DNA of 64,000 bases from Geminicoccus sp036263595 (GCF_036263595.1 NZ_DATAGQ010000200.1:1-64000), one strand, 5' to 3'. Positions 17,141 to 26,422 are shown, counted from the stretch's first letter. Made by a program: numbers and translations. The notes: a model not told the origin generated them from the letters alone.

Positions 17141-18703
17141 ATGGGCGGAAGCAAGCGAGCCAGGGTCGCCGTGGTCGGTGCCGGTCCGGGAGGACTGTCG
17201 GCAGCCCTGATGCTGGCCCGCGCCGGCGTGGAGGTGACTGTCTTCGAGAAGGCCGGCCAAGTCGGCGGACGGACCAGGACGATCGAAGCGCCCGGCGGCT
17301 ACAGGTTCGACCTGGGCCCGACCTTCTTTCTCTATCCCCGCGTGCTTCGTGAGATCTTCGCCGCCTGCGACGCCGACCTCGACCGGATGGTCGAGCTCAA
17401 GCGCCTCGATCCGCTCTACAAGCTGATCTTCGAGAGCGGCGGCGAGCTTCGGGCCTCGGCCGATCCGGAGCGACTGCAGCAGGACGTGGCCGCACTCTCC
17501 CCCCATGACGCCGGGCGCATCCAGGCCTACCTCGCCGACAACAGAAGAAAGCTCACGGCCTTCCGGCCGATCCTGGAACGCCCGTTCACGAAGCTCACCG
17601 ACTTCCTGGCGCCCGACGTCCTGGCCTCCTTGGGCAAGCTCCGGCCATTCACCTCGGTCGACCAGGACCTCAGGCGGCATTTCGACGACCCGCGTGTCCG
17701 CCTGGCCTTCTCCTTCCAGAGCAAATACCTGGGCATGTCGCCGTTCCGCTGCCCCAGCCTGTTCACCATCCTGAGCTTTTTGGAGCACGAGCACGGCATC
17801 TTCCATCCCATGGGCGGCTGCGGCGCCGTGTCGGAGGCGATGAAGACGCTGGCGGAGCGCATGGGCGTGCGCTTCATGCTGGGCACCGACGTGGATCACA
17901 TCGAGTACCGGTCCGACAAGCCCGTCGCCGTGCACGCCAAGGGCAGCCGGCACGAGGCCGATTCGGTGGTGATCGGCGCGGACTTCGTCGGCAACATCCG
18001 CAAGATCGTGCCCGAGCGCTACCGTGCCCGCTGGAGCGACGCCAAGATCGAGCGGGCCCGCCTGTCCTGCTCCACCCTCATGTTCTATCTCGGCATCGAA
18101 GGCGGCGTGGACGGCCTGGACCACCACACGATCCTCCTGGCCGAGGACTACGAGCGCAACATCAAGGAGATCGAGGACGGCATCCTGCCGATGCAGCCCT
18201 CCATCTATGTGCAGCATGCCGGCTTCACCGATCCAGGCATGGCACCGCCCGGCCATACCAGCCTGTACGTTCTGGTGCCCGTGCCCAACCTGCGCGCCGG
18301 CATCGACTGGCCGGCCGTTCTCCCCTCCTATCGGCAGCACGTGTTCGAGCGGCTTCGGCGGATGGGCCTGGAGGACCTGGAGCGGCGCATCCGCTTCGAG
18401 CGGGTCGTGACGCCCCAGCAATGGCAGGCTGAGTACGCGGTGGGCCAGGGTGCCACCTTCAACTTGGCCCACGACCTCCTGCAGATGCTCTGGTTCCGTC
18501 CGCACAACCGGCTGGCGCCGGGAACCTACCTGGTGGGCGGCGGCACCCACCCGGGCAGCGGGCTGCCCGTCATCTTCGAAGGTGCGCGGATCACCACGAA
18601 GCTTCTTCTCGATGATCTGGGCATCGACCATGCTCGTATGCCCATCCTGGACGAGGCACCGCTCGCCGATGCGGGCGAGCCGAAGGCGGAGGCTGCGGCT
18701 TGA
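17141..18703 (+). CDS. CrtI/CrtN-family carotenoid desaturase (first of two)
   Basis: A 520-residue FAD-dependent phytoene/diapophytoene desaturase-like enzyme. The dinucleotide-binding GAGPGG is at 13-18, followed by the FAD motif VFEKAGQVGGRTRT. The C-terminal carotenoid desaturase signature YLVGGGTHPGSGLPVIFEG closes the FAD site, and FHPMGGCGAVSEAM is also typical. The ATG at 17141 follows GGGGAGG. It opens the nine-gene operon ending at 27734. Because the operon makes squalene-type C30 backbones rather than phytoene (no CrtE or CrtB here), I infer a CrtN-like role on a C30 chain. Which of the two desaturase-like genes dehydrogenates and which oxidises a terminal methyl (CrtP-like) cannot be told by eye. 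Confidence 0.87.
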   Translation: MGGSKRARVAVVGAGPGGLSAALMLARAGVEVTVFEKAGQVGGRTRTIEAPGGYRFDLGPTFFLYPRVLREIFAACDADLDRMVELKRLDPLYKLIFESGGELRASADPERLQQDVAALSPHDAGRIQAYLADNRRKLTAFRPILERPFTKLTDFLAPDVLASLGKLRPFTSVDQDLRRHFDDPRVRLAFSFQSKYLGMSPFRCPSLFTILSFLEHEHGIFHPMGGCGAVSEAMKTLAERMGVRFMLGTDVDHIEYRSDKPVAVHAKGSRHEADSVVIGADFVGNIRKIVPERYRARWSDAKIERARLSCSTLMFYLGIEGGVDGLDHHTILLAEDYERNIKEIEDGILPMQPSIYVQHAGFTDPGMAPPGHTSLYVLVPVPNLRAGIDWPAVLPSYRQHVFERLRRMGLEDLERRIRFERVVTPQQWQAEYAVGQGATFNLAHDLLQMLWFRPHNRLAPGTYLVGGGTHPGSGLPVIFEGARITTKLLLDDLGIDHARMPILDEAPLADAGEPKAEAAA

Positions 18704-19113
18704 GACTTGCCATCGCGGGCTTAACCATCCTGGTCGCCTTGCCCGCCTCCGCGGCGACGCTGACCGTCCAGGTCACGGGTATCCAGAGTGGGCAGGGCAA
18801 GATCAACGTCGCGGTCTGCAATGGCGGGTTCGACGTCGAAGGCTGCCCCTATGGTGCCCTGCTTCCATCCACCCCGCCGTCCATGGACGTGGTGTTCCCG
18901 GATCTTCCGGACGGGCGCTACGCCATCGCCGTCTACCATGACGAGGACGACAGCGGCGAGCTCAACAAGAACGTGCTGACCCTCCCGACCGAGCCGTACG
19001 GCTTCAGCAACGACATCGGTCGGACGGGCATGCCGACCTTCGCCGATGGGCTCGTCGACGTGCAGGGCGACACCACCATCCAGGTCACGGTCAAGCCGTT
19101 GTTCGGCGGCTAG
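18700..19113 (+). CDS. DUF2141 secreted protein
   Basis: A 137-residue protein with a signal peptide (LAIAGLTILVALPASAA, cleavage near residue 19) and a DUF2141 beta-sandwich domain: LTVQVTGIQSGQGKINVAV, then FPDLPDGRYAIAVYHDEDDSGELN, and YGFSNDIGR near the C-terminus, all diagnostic of the family. The TTG start at 18700 overlaps the upstream stop (TTGA). DUF2141 genes are repeatedly found inside carotenoid clusters, and this one sits between the two desaturases, so it is a genuine member of the operon. Its biochemical role is not established. Confidence 0.85.
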   Translation: MRLAIAGLTILVALPASAATLTVQVTGIQSGQGKINVAVCNGGFDVEGCPYGALLPSTPPSMDVVFPDLPDGRYAIAVYHDEDDSGELNKNVLTLPTEPYGFSNDIGRTGMPTFADGLVDVQGDTTIQVTVKPLFGG

Positions 19114-19122
19114 GGGTATCCA

Positions 19123-20640
19123 ATGAAGGTTGCGGTCATCGGTGGCGGTCTCGGCGGGTTGGCGGCAGCCTGCGTGCTCGGCGCGCGCGGCCACCAGGTC
19201 GTCCTGTTCGACAAGAACAGTTGGGCCGGCGGCAAGGCGGCGCTCCTGGAGGAGGGCGGCTTCCGGTTCGACATGGGCCCGACCATCCTGACGGTGCCGA
19301 GCGTGCTGGAGCGGATCTTCGCCGAGGCCGGGCGCAAGCTCGCGGACCATCTGGACCTGGTCCGGCTGGATCCGCAGTGGCGCTGCTTTTTCGACGACGG
19401 CACCCGGATCGACCTCCTCCAGGACATTCCGACCATGGCTGATGCCATGGACAGGTTTGCGCCGTCGACCAAGGCCGGCCAGGGCTACCGCGAGTTCCAG
19501 GATCTCGCTGCCAACCTCCATGGCATCTCCGAGCGGTTCTTCTTCTGGAAGTCGGTCGAGGACCTGTTCGACACGATGGACCTGAAGAAGAACTTCAACT
19601 CCGCGACCCTGCGCGACGTGCTGGCGCTGCGCATGGGCAGCTCGGTCGCCGCCACCATTCGGAGCAAGGTGAAGGACGAGCGTCTCGCCCAGATGCTCGA
19701 CCACTTCACTCAGTATGTCGGCTCCTCGCCCTATGGCTCGCCGGCCGTGCTCTGTGCGATCGGCCATATGCAGGCGGCCGAGGGCGTGTGGTACCCCATG
19801 GGCGGGACCCGTGCGGTGGCCGAGGCGCTGCATGACCTGGCCGCTGACCTGGGCTGCCAGTTTCGCCTGGGCGAGGACGTCACCGGGCTGCGGATCGAGC
19901 AGGGGCAGGTCAAGGGTGTCGGCACCGCCAGCGGAGAGATGCCCGTGGATGCGGTCGTGTCCAACATGGACGCGATCCGTACCTATCGCGAGCTGGTCGG
20001 CGGCGATGTCGCCCGGCACTACGACCGCAAGGGCTTCCAGCCGGCCTGCTCGGGCGTCGTCCTCTATCTCGGCCTGAACAAGCGCTACGAGCACCTGGCC
20101 CATCATGACTTCGTCTTCTCGCGCGATCCGCACGAGGAGTTCGAGTACATCTACGGCCACGGCCTGCCCGCCCCCGATCCCACCTGCTACATCGCTGCCC
20201 CCGCGATCACCGACCCGGCCGTGGCTCCTCCTGGCGGCGAGGCGCTCTACGTGCTCGTGCACACGCCCTATCTGCGGCCTGGGCAGGACTGGCAGCAGAT
20301 GTTTCCGGCCTATCGGAAGGTCATCCTGGACAAGCTGGAGCGCACCGCCGGCATGACCGGCCTTGCCGACCGGATCGTCGTCGAGCGGCACCTGACGCCC
20401 CAGGACATCCACGACCGCTACAAGGTCCTGAACGGCGCCATCTACGGCCTTGCCAGCCACGGCAAGTTCACCGGCGCCTTCAAGCCCGGCAACCGCAGCC
20501 GCCAGGTCCGCGGCCTTTATCTCGCCGGCGGCTCGGCCCATCCCGGGCCCGGCATGCCGATGGTGATGATGTCCGGCTGGATCGCGGCCGACGCGCTGGA
20601 CGCCGATGCCCGCCGCAACTCCCTGGACCGCGCTTCATGA
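19123..20640 (+). CDS. CrtI/CrtN/CrtP-family carotenoid desaturase or oxidase (second of two)
   Basis: A 505-residue FAD enzyme paralogous to the first desaturase. It has GGGLGG at 7-12, VVLFDKNSWAGGKAA, FDMGPTILTVPSV, WYPMGGTRAVAEAL in the middle and GLYLAGGSAHPGPGMPMVMMSG at the C-terminal FAD site (the SAHPGPG form is typical of true CrtI/CrtN proteins). The ATG at 19123 lies nine bases after the DUF2141 stop. With the other desaturase it could extend conjugation of a C30 chain or oxidise its terminus to an aldehyde, the substrate that the operon's aldehyde dehydrogenase would then convert to an acid. Confidence 0.87.
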   Translation: MKVAVIGGGLGGLAAACVLGARGHQVVLFDKNSWAGGKAALLEEGGFRFDMGPTILTVPSVLERIFAEAGRKLADHLDLVRLDPQWRCFFDDGTRIDLLQDIPTMADAMDRFAPSTKAGQGYREFQDLAANLHGISERFFFWKSVEDLFDTMDLKKNFNSATLRDVLALRMGSSVAATIRSKVKDERLAQMLDHFTQYVGSSPYGSPAVLCAIGHMQAAEGVWYPMGGTRAVAEALHDLAADLGCQFRLGEDVTGLRIEQGQVKGVGTASGEMPVDAVVSNMDAIRTYRELVGGDVARHYDRKGFQPACSGVVLYLGLNKRYEHLAHHDFVFSRDPHEEFEYIYGHGLPAPDPTCYIAAPAITDPAVAPPGGEALYVLVHTPYLRPGQDWQQMFPAYRKVILDKLERTAGMTGLADRIVVERHLTPQDIHDRYKVLNGAIYGLASHGKFTGAFKPGNRSRQVRGLYLAGGSAHPGPGMPMVMMSGWIAADALDADARRNSLDRAS

Positions 20641-21437
20641 GCGAATCCGCCAGCGCGCCACCCGGACTGCCGCCGCGCTCGCCGATGCTCTGGGCATTCA
20701 TGGCGCGCCAGTTCACGAGCTACCTGCGGCGGAACATGAACGCGTTGCGCGTGGCGCGCTGGGGCGAGCTCGATGCGCCCGACGCTCCGCTGGTGGTCTA
20801 CAGCAACCATCCCTCATGGTGGGATGCCGCCCTGTTCATCGTGCTGGGCAAGGAGCTTCTGCCGTCGCGCGCCTCCTACGCGCCCATCGATGCGAAGATG
20901 CTGGAGAAGTACAAGTTCTTCGGCCGGATCGGCGCGTTCGGGCTGGACCTGGAGAGCCGTCGGGGTGCCGTGAACTTTCTCCATCAGGCAAGCGCCATCC
21001 TGGCCAGCCCGGAGCGAGCGCTCTGGATCACGGCACAGGGCACCTTCAAGGACGTCCGCGAGCGCCCGATCGAGCTTAGGCCGGGCGTGGCCCACCTGGC
21101 CGAGCGCGTGCCGGACGCGAGCTTCGTTCCCCTCGCCATCGACTACTGCTTTTGGAGCGAGCGCGGTGCGGAAGCCTTGGTCGCATTCGGACGCCCGATC
21201 CCCGGTCGTGAGCTCACGGCCTTGCCGCGGAACGGACGGCTCGCCGTCCTGGAGCAGGCACTGACCGACACGATGAACCGCCTGGCCGGCGATGCCATCA
21301 GCCGTGATCCCGCCCGCTTCAGGCCGATCGTGGAGGGTCGCCAGGGCATTGGCGGCATCTACGACCTTTGGCGCGGCGCCAGGGCTCGCCTGCGCGGCGA
21401 GCGCTTCCAGCCCGGTCACCTGGAGCAGCGGCCATGA
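20637..21437 (+). CDS. PlsC-like acyltransferase, probable carotenoid-glycoside acyltransferase
   Basis: A 266-residue lysophospholipid-acyltransferase-fold protein. The catalytic motif NHPSWWD at 57-63 is an NHxxxxD version of the usual HxxxxD box, and WITAQGTF stands at the position of the EGT substrate-binding motif. TM anchors are weak; a membrane-associated enzyme is likely. It overlaps the upstream and downstream genes by four bases each. In an operon with a glycosyltransferase and carotenoid genes, the natural inference is transfer of a fatty acyl group to a carotenoid sugar, like CrtO-type acyltransferases of staphyloxanthin-type pathways. Lysophosphatidate acylation is the alternative. 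Confidence 0.75.
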   Translation: MSESASAPPGLPPRSPMLWAFMARQFTSYLRRNMNALRVARWGELDAPDAPLVVYSNHPSWWDAALFIVLGKELLPSRASYAPIDAKMLEKYKFFGRIGAFGLDLESRRGAVNFLHQASAILASPERALWITAQGTFKDVRERPIELRPGVAHLAERVPDASFVPLAIDYCFWSERGAEALVAFGRPIPGRELTALPRNGRLAVLEQALTDTMNRLAGDAISRDPARFRPIVEGRQGIGGIYDLWRGARARLRGERFQPGHLEQRP

Positions 21438-22561
21438 CCGTGCTCGGCTGGATCGCGCTGCTCCTCGCCTTACTTCCGGCCGTGCTCTGCCTGGTCAACC
21501 GACGGGCGCTGACCCAAAGGGCCGCGACACGCGACACTTCGGCCGTGCATGTTTCGATCCTGATCCCGGCACGCGACGAGGCGGCCAACATTGGCGGAGC
21601 GCTCGATGCCGCCAGGCTGAGCCTCGGGGTCACGCCCGAGATCATCGTCATGGATGACGGCTCGACCGACGACACCGCCTCGATCGTCCGTGCCCATGCC
21701 GACCTGGATCCCCGTGTCCGCCTGGAAAGCGCGCCCCCCCTGCCACCCGGCTGGGGCGGCAAGGCCCATGTCTGCCAGCGCCTCTCCGAACGGGCGTCCG
21801 GCGAGTACCTCCTGTTCGTCGATGCCGACGTTCGCCTGGCGCCAGAGGCTGCCGCGACCATGGTGGCCCATGCCCAGGATCGCCGGCTCGACCTGGTGAG
21901 TGCTGTGCCGATGCAGATCATGGGCACGCTCGGCGAGCTTCTCACCGTACCGATGATCAACTTCCTGATCTATGGCTACCTGCCCATTCCCCTGATGCGC
22001 GCGCGGCCGGACCCGTCGCTTGCCGCCGCCTGCGGCCAGCTTCTCCTGTTCCGGCGCGAAGCCTATCGGCGCGTGGGCGGGCACGAAGCCATTCGATGGA
22101 GCCGTCACGACGGGCTGCAACTGGCTCGCCGCCTGCGCACCGAAGGCTTTCGCACCGACCTGATCGACGGCGCCCAGCTTGCGACCTGCCGGATGTACGA
22201 GGGCATGCGCGCGTCCTGGGAAGGCTTCGTCAAGAATGCGCGGGAGGGCATGGCGACGCCGGTCGGCCTGCCGGTCTGGACCCTGCTCCTCCTGGGTGCA
22301 CACGTCTTGCCGTGGATCCTGCTGGTGGCCGCCCTGTTCGGCGCCGGGCCGCTCTGGCTGCCGCTGGTGGCCATCCTCGTCTCGCTCGGCACCCGCCTCG
22401 CCATCACGCTCTGGTCCCGCGAGCCCTTGTCCTGCGTGCCCCTCCATCCGCTGACGATGATCGTGGGTCTGGCCATCCAGTGGGATGCGCTGATCCGCGG
22501 CGGCACTGGCCGCCAGGTCGGCTGGAAAGGACGCAGCTACCAGAGCGGTGCCACGCCTTGA
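21434..22561 (+). CDS. Family 2-like glycosyltransferase, probable carotenoid glycosyltransferase (CrtQ-like)
   Basis: A 375-residue membrane glycosyltransferase with an N-terminal hydrophobic anchor (residues 3-22), a GT-A core with VSILIPARDEAANIGGAL, DDGSTDDT at 74-81, a DVD-like VDADVRL near 131 (metal and sugar nucleotide), and WSRHDGLQLARRLR for the acceptor base, then two C-terminal TM helices (about 285-330). This is the shape of CrtQ-type enzymes that glycosylate a C30 carotenoic acid. The ATG at 21434 overlaps the acyltransferase stop, and the end overlaps the next ATG (TGATG). Context supports the carotenoid role; the sugar donor is unknown. Confidence 0.8.
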   Translation: MTVLGWIALLLALLPAVLCLVNRRALTQRAATRDTSAVHVSILIPARDEAANIGGALDAARLSLGVTPEIIVMDDGSTDDTASIVRAHADLDPRVRLESAPPLPPGWGGKAHVCQRLSERASGEYLLFVDADVRLAPEAAATMVAHAQDRRLDLVSAVPMQIMGTLGELLTVPMINFLIYGYLPIPLMRARPDPSLAAACGQLLLFRREAYRRVGGHEAIRWSRHDGLQLARRLRTEGFRTDLIDGAQLATCRMYEGMRASWEGFVKNAREGMATPVGLPVWTLLLLGAHVLPWILLVAALFGAGPLWLPLVAILVSLGTRLAITLWSREPLSCVPLHPLTMIVGLAIQWDALIRGGTGRQVGWKGRSYQSGATP

Positions 22562-24195
22562 TGGCGGCGGCCGATCCGGCCAAGACGGCCACAACGGAGG
22601 CCTTCCCGGTCGCCTCGCTGGTGCTGGCTGCGCCGATTCGTGCCGCCGTCATGGCCTTCTACCGCTTCGTGCGCCGCGCCGACGACATCGCCGACGACCC
22701 CGGCCTGCCGGCAGACGTCAAACTGGAGCGGCTGGCGGCCATGGAAGCGAGCCTGGCCGGCCATGACTCTGGCGACCCGCTCGCTGCCGCCCTGATCGAT
22801 GTCGACCGCCGCTTCGGGGCCGGCATCACCCAAGCCCGCCTGCTTCTCCAGGCCTTCCGCCAGGACGCGGTCCAATCCCGCTATCATGGCTGGGACGAGC
22901 TCCTGGCCTATTGCCGCCTGTCGGCCGATCCGGTCGGCCGCTTCCTGCTCCGCCTGCATGGGGAGAACGAAGCCGCCGACGCCCCGGCCGATGCGCTTTG
23001 CACCGCGCTCCAGATCCTGAACCACCTGCAGGACCTGAAGCAGGACCATGATCGCCTGGGCCGGGTCTATCTGCCGATCGCCTGGTTCGAGCCGATCGGA
23101 GAGCGCCGCTTCTTCGGTGGCGTCGACGAACCTGCCAGGCGCCCGGTCCTCGACGCGGCCCTGGACCAGTGCGACGCGCTGCTGGACCGAGCAGCCTGCC
23201 TTCCCCTCCACATCCGGGACGGGCGCCTGCGGCTGCAAGCCGTCGCAACCATCGCTTCTGGCCGCTCGCTGGCCCGGCGCCTGCGCCGGCAGGACCCCAT
23301 CACCACCCGTGTCGGCCTGGGTGCGCTCGACAAGCTGAGCTGCCTGATGGGCTTGGCGCTCCAGCCCGCACCCAGTGACGCCGCGATCACGCAGGACATC
23401 GTCCAACGCTCCCGGACCTCGTTCCGCTTCGGCATCCGCAATCTGTCCGGCGATCGCCGCCGGGCACTGCATGCCGTCTACGCCTTCTGCCGGCGGGTCG
23501 ACGACATCGCCGATGGCGCTGCACCGCCTGCCGAGCGGCTGCGCTTCATCGACGACTGGCGGCGGGAGATCGACCGGCTGGGCGGTGGTGCCCCCTGCAC
23601 CCCGATCGGACGCGAGCTGGACCTGGCCGTGGACCGGTTCGCCCTGCCGGTGCCGGAGCTTCACCTGCTGCTGGACGGGTTGGCCCTGGACGCCGTGGAG
23701 CGCCTGCGCTTCGACCACGAGGACCAGCTGACCGGCTACTGGCGCGCCGTGGCAGGCTCGGTGGGCCTCCTCTCGGTGCGGATCTTCGGCACGGACCAGG
23801 CCGATTCGTTCGCGCTGGCCCTGGCCCGGGCGCTGCAGCTGGTGAACATCCTCCGCGACGTCGTCGAGGATGCCCGACGTGACAGGGTCTACATTCCCTT
23901 GTACCGCCTGGGTGGCCAGGACGGCGATGCCGCCCTCCTGATCGGGTCCGCCTCCTTCGCGCGTGCATGGCATGACCTGGCCGAGGAGGCAGAGCAGGCT
24001 TTTGCCGAGGCGGAACGGCTCCTGGAAGGCCAGTGCCGGCGGACGCTCAAGCCGGCCCTGCTCATGCTCTGGAGCTACCGCCCGCTGCTGGCCCGGATGC
24101 GCCAGCGCGGCTGGAACCTGCAGGCGCCGCGACCGACCCTCCGGCCGGCCGAGAAGGCATGGCTTGCCTGGCTGGCGCTTCGGGAAGCCGCATGA
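22561..24195 (+). CDS. Fused HpnC-HpnD squalene synthase pair
   Basis: One 544-residue polypeptide with two trans-prenyltransferase domains. Domain 1 (about 1-270) is HpnC-like: FYRFVRRADDIADD at 33-46 (first Asp-rich motif) and HLQDLKQDHDRLGRVYLP near 155-172 (second). Domain 2 (about 275-544) is HpnD-like: RSRTSFRFGIRNL, AVYAFCRRVDDIAD near 304-317 and LVNILRDVVEDARRDRVYIPL near 427-447. In bacteria HpnD joins two farnesyl diphosphates to presqualene diphosphate and HpnC converts it to hydroxysqualene; they are normally separate adjacent genes. No stop, restart or frameshift separates the halves here, and both keep both Asp-rich motifs. The ATG at 22561 shares a base with the upstream stop. 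HpnE follows immediately. Confidence 0.88.
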   Translation: MAAADPAKTATTEAFPVASLVLAAPIRAAVMAFYRFVRRADDIADDPGLPADVKLERLAAMEASLAGHDSGDPLAAALIDVDRRFGAGITQARLLLQAFRQDAVQSRYHGWDELLAYCRLSADPVGRFLLRLHGENEAADAPADALCTALQILNHLQDLKQDHDRLGRVYLPIAWFEPIGERRFFGGVDEPARRPVLDAALDQCDALLDRAACLPLHIRDGRLRLQAVATIASGRSLARRLRRQDPITTRVGLGALDKLSCLMGLALQPAPSDAAITQDIVQRSRTSFRFGIRNLSGDRRRALHAVYAFCRRVDDIADGAAPPAERLRFIDDWRREIDRLGGGAPCTPIGRELDLAVDRFALPVPELHLLLDGLALDAVERLRFDHEDQLTGYWRAVAGSVGLLSVRIFGTDQADSFALALARALQLVNILRDVVEDARRDRVYIPLYRLGGQDGDAALLIGSASFARAWHDLAEEAEQAFAEAERLLEGQCRRTLKPALLMLWSYRPLLARMRQRGWNLQAPRPTLRPAEKAWLAWLALREAA

Positions 24196-25466
24196 CGCGC
24201 ATCCGTCACGTGATCGGCGCCGGCGTGAGCGGCCTGGCCGCCGCGCATCTGGCCGGCCAGGCGGGGATCCGCACGATCGTCCATGAGGCTTCGCCCCATC
24301 CAGGCGGCCGCTGCCGTACGCTTGCCCGCCATGGCCTCAGCTATGACAACGGCACCCATGTGCTGCTCACTGCCAACCGGCGTGCATTGGCCCTTTTGCG
24401 TGCGATCGGCGCCGAACGGCGTTGGGTCGAGCCTGAGCCTGATGGCCTACCGGTCGTGGGCCTTCCCAAAGCGTCCCTGGCCACGGTCGGTCTCTCGCCA
24501 TGGAGCTGGGCGCTGGCCAGCCGCCGCCCGCCGGGCGTGGGTCTGGCCGACCTCGCGCGCCTGCTGCCGATGCTGGCAACGCCTGGGGCGCGCAGCGTCG
24601 CCTCCTATGCCGGATCGTCGCCGGGCCTGCTCCAGTTCCTGGACATGACCAGTGCTGCCGTCCTGAACACGTCGCCCAACAAGGCGTCGGCACGGCTGCT
24701 CGCCATCGTGTTCCGCCGCCTGCTCCTGCCCGGCGCTTCGCGGCTGCTCGTGGCCCGCGAGGGCCTGGGCCCCGACCTGATCCAACCGTTGGCAGCCTCC
24801 GTACAGTCACATGGCGGGAGCATCCGGCTCGGCCGCCGCCTGATGTCGATCCGGTGCCAGGCGGGCCGGGCGGTCGCCCTCGTCTTCGGCGACGGCGTGG
24901 TGGCTCTCGGCCCGGAGGACGAGGTGGTGCTGGCCCTGCCGCCTGCCGCGCTGCGCACTCTTCTGCCGGAGGTACCGGTGCCGACCGCGTTCGAGCCGAT
25001 CGTCAACCTGCACTGGGCTCACCGCGGGCGCGGCCCGATCCGCTTCATCGGCGTCACCGGCGGGGTAGCCCAGTGGATCCTGGTCCGCCCGGGCATGCTG
25101 AGCGTCACGGTCTCCGCCGCCGCCGGGCTGCAGGACCTCCCGGGAAGCGAGCTGGCGGCCCGGGTCTGGCCGGAGGTCGCGGCCGCCTGCGGCCGCCTGG
25201 GCGTCGACATCGACGGCGCATCGCCTGCCGACGTCCTGGTCGTGAAAGAGCGTGCCGCCACGCCCCGCCAGGACAGTGCCTATGCCCAGCTCGGATCGGT
25301 CGAGCGCCGCCCGCTCGCCAACCTGGCCCTTGCCGGCGACTGGACCAGCGGGCTGCCCGCGACGATCGAGGGCGCCGTGGTCTCCGCACATGCCGCCAGC
25401 CGCGCCTTGTCCACGCCATCGTCCCGCCACGCCCTGCGCCGGGCCGGCCGAGAAGCTTTGGCATGA
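24192..25466 (+). CDS. hpnE: HpnE, hydroxysqualene dehydroxylase (FAD-dependent)
   Basis: A 424-residue FAD enzyme of the squalene-associated desaturase family. It has VIGAGVSGLAAAHLAG at 8-23, HEASPHPGGRCRT for FAD, SYDNGTHVLLTANRRALALL (strongly HpnE-like), TSPNKASARLLAIVF in the middle and LALAGDWTSGLPATIEGAVVSA at the C-terminus. HpnE reduces hydroxysqualene to squalene, completing the three-enzyme route begun by the fused upstream gene. It overlaps its neighbours by four bases at both ends. No squalene-hopene cyclase is present in the window, so here squalene probably feeds the carotenoid desaturases. Confidence 0.88.
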   Translation: MTRIRHVIGAGVSGLAAAHLAGQAGIRTIVHEASPHPGGRCRTLARHGLSYDNGTHVLLTANRRALALLRAIGAERRWVEPEPDGLPVVGLPKASLATVGLSPWSWALASRRPPGVGLADLARLLPMLATPGARSVASYAGSSPGLLQFLDMTSAAVLNTSPNKASARLLAIVFRRLLLPGASRLLVAREGLGPDLIQPLAASVQSHGGSIRLGRRLMSIRCQAGRAVALVFGDGVVALGPEDEVVLALPPAALRTLLPEVPVPTAFEPIVNLHWAHRGRGPIRFIGVTGGVAQWILVRPGMLSVTVSAAAGLQDLPGSELAARVWPEVAAACGRLGVDIDGASPADVLVVKERAATPRQDSAYAQLGSVERRPLANLALAGDWTSGLPATIEGAVVSAHAASRALSTPSSRHALRRAGREALA

Positions 25467-26422
25467 GCAAGCCCGCCCTGGACGTCCTGCTCGCACGCAC
25501 CCGAGGCTTCTGCGCCGGCGTGGAGCGTGCGATCGACGCGGTCGGGCATACGCTGGACCGCTCCGGCGGCAGCCCGGTCTATGTCCGCCACGCCATCGTC
25601 CATAACCAGCGCGTGGTCGACGGCTTGGCCGCGCGCGGAGCCCGCTTCGTCGAGGATCTCCGCGACGTGCCGAAAGGCGGCACCGTCGTGTTCAGCGCCC
25701 ATGGCGTTCCCCGCCAGGTCGAGGAAGAGGCCCGGGCGCGGCGCCTGCGCGTCGTCGACGCCACCTGCCCGCTGGTCCGCCGCGTCCACCACGAGGCGGC
25801 ACGGCAGACCGCCCAGGGCCGCACGCTGATCGTGATCGGCCATCCCGAGCATGTGGAGGTGATGGGCATTGTCGGCCGTTGCGACGGGCCGGTCGTCGTG
25901 GTGGCCGACGCAGCGGAGGCGGAGCGGCTGGAGCCCGAACAGGCCAGCAACCTCGCCTATGTCGTGCAGACCACGCTGTCGGTCGACGACGCCAGGCGCA
26001 TCATCGACGTCCTGACCCGCCGCTTTCCGACCATCACCGGGCCCGACATCCGCACGATCTGCTACGCTACCCAGAACCGGCAGAACGCCGTCGCCCTGCT
26101 CAGCCGGCGTGTGCGGCGGGTCATCGTGTGCGGCGACAGGGCCAGCTCCAACAGCAACCGGCTGCGTGAGCTGGCACAGGCCGCCAACTGCCAGGCCCTG
26201 CTCATCGGCGACGCCGCCGAACTGTCGCGCGGCTTCCTGGAGGGCGAGCAGGCGATCGGGCTCACGGCCGGGGCGTCCGTGCCGGAATCGATCGTGCAGG
26301 AGACGATTGCCCGGATCGGGCTCTGGTATCATGTGACCCTGCGCGAGATCGGGGAGCAGGAGCGCTCCCCGCGCCTCCACCCGGTCGACTTCGCTGGACT
26401 CGATGACCCCGCACCCGCCTGA
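25463..26422 (+). CDS. ispH: 4-hydroxy-3-methylbut-2-enyl diphosphate reductase
   Basis: A 319-residue IspH, the last enzyme of the MEP pathway, producing IPP and DMAPP. The three [4Fe-4S] ligands are C17 (RGFCAGVERAI), C102 (VDATCPLV) and C200 (TICYATQNRQ). The substrate residues HNQRVVDGL, FSAHGVP, GHPEHVEVMGIVGR, the TQN motif and SSNSNRLRELA are all present, so it should be active. It overlaps hpnE and the aldehyde dehydrogenase gene and is clearly in the carotenoid operon, where raising IPP/DMAPP supply makes sense. Whether this is the cell's only ispH cannot be judged from one window. Confidence 0.95.
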   Translation: MSKPALDVLLARTRGFCAGVERAIDAVGHTLDRSGGSPVYVRHAIVHNQRVVDGLAARGARFVEDLRDVPKGGTVVFSAHGVPRQVEEEARARRLRVVDATCPLVRRVHHEAARQTAQGRTLIVIGHPEHVEVMGIVGRCDGPVVVVADAAEAERLEPEQASNLAYVVQTTLSVDDARRIIDVLTRRFPTITGPDIRTICYATQNRQNAVALLSRRVRRVIVCGDRASSNSNRLRELAQAANCQALLIGDAAELSRGFLEGEQAIGLTAGASVPESIVQETIARIGLWYHVTLREIGEQERSPRLHPVDFAGLDDPAPA

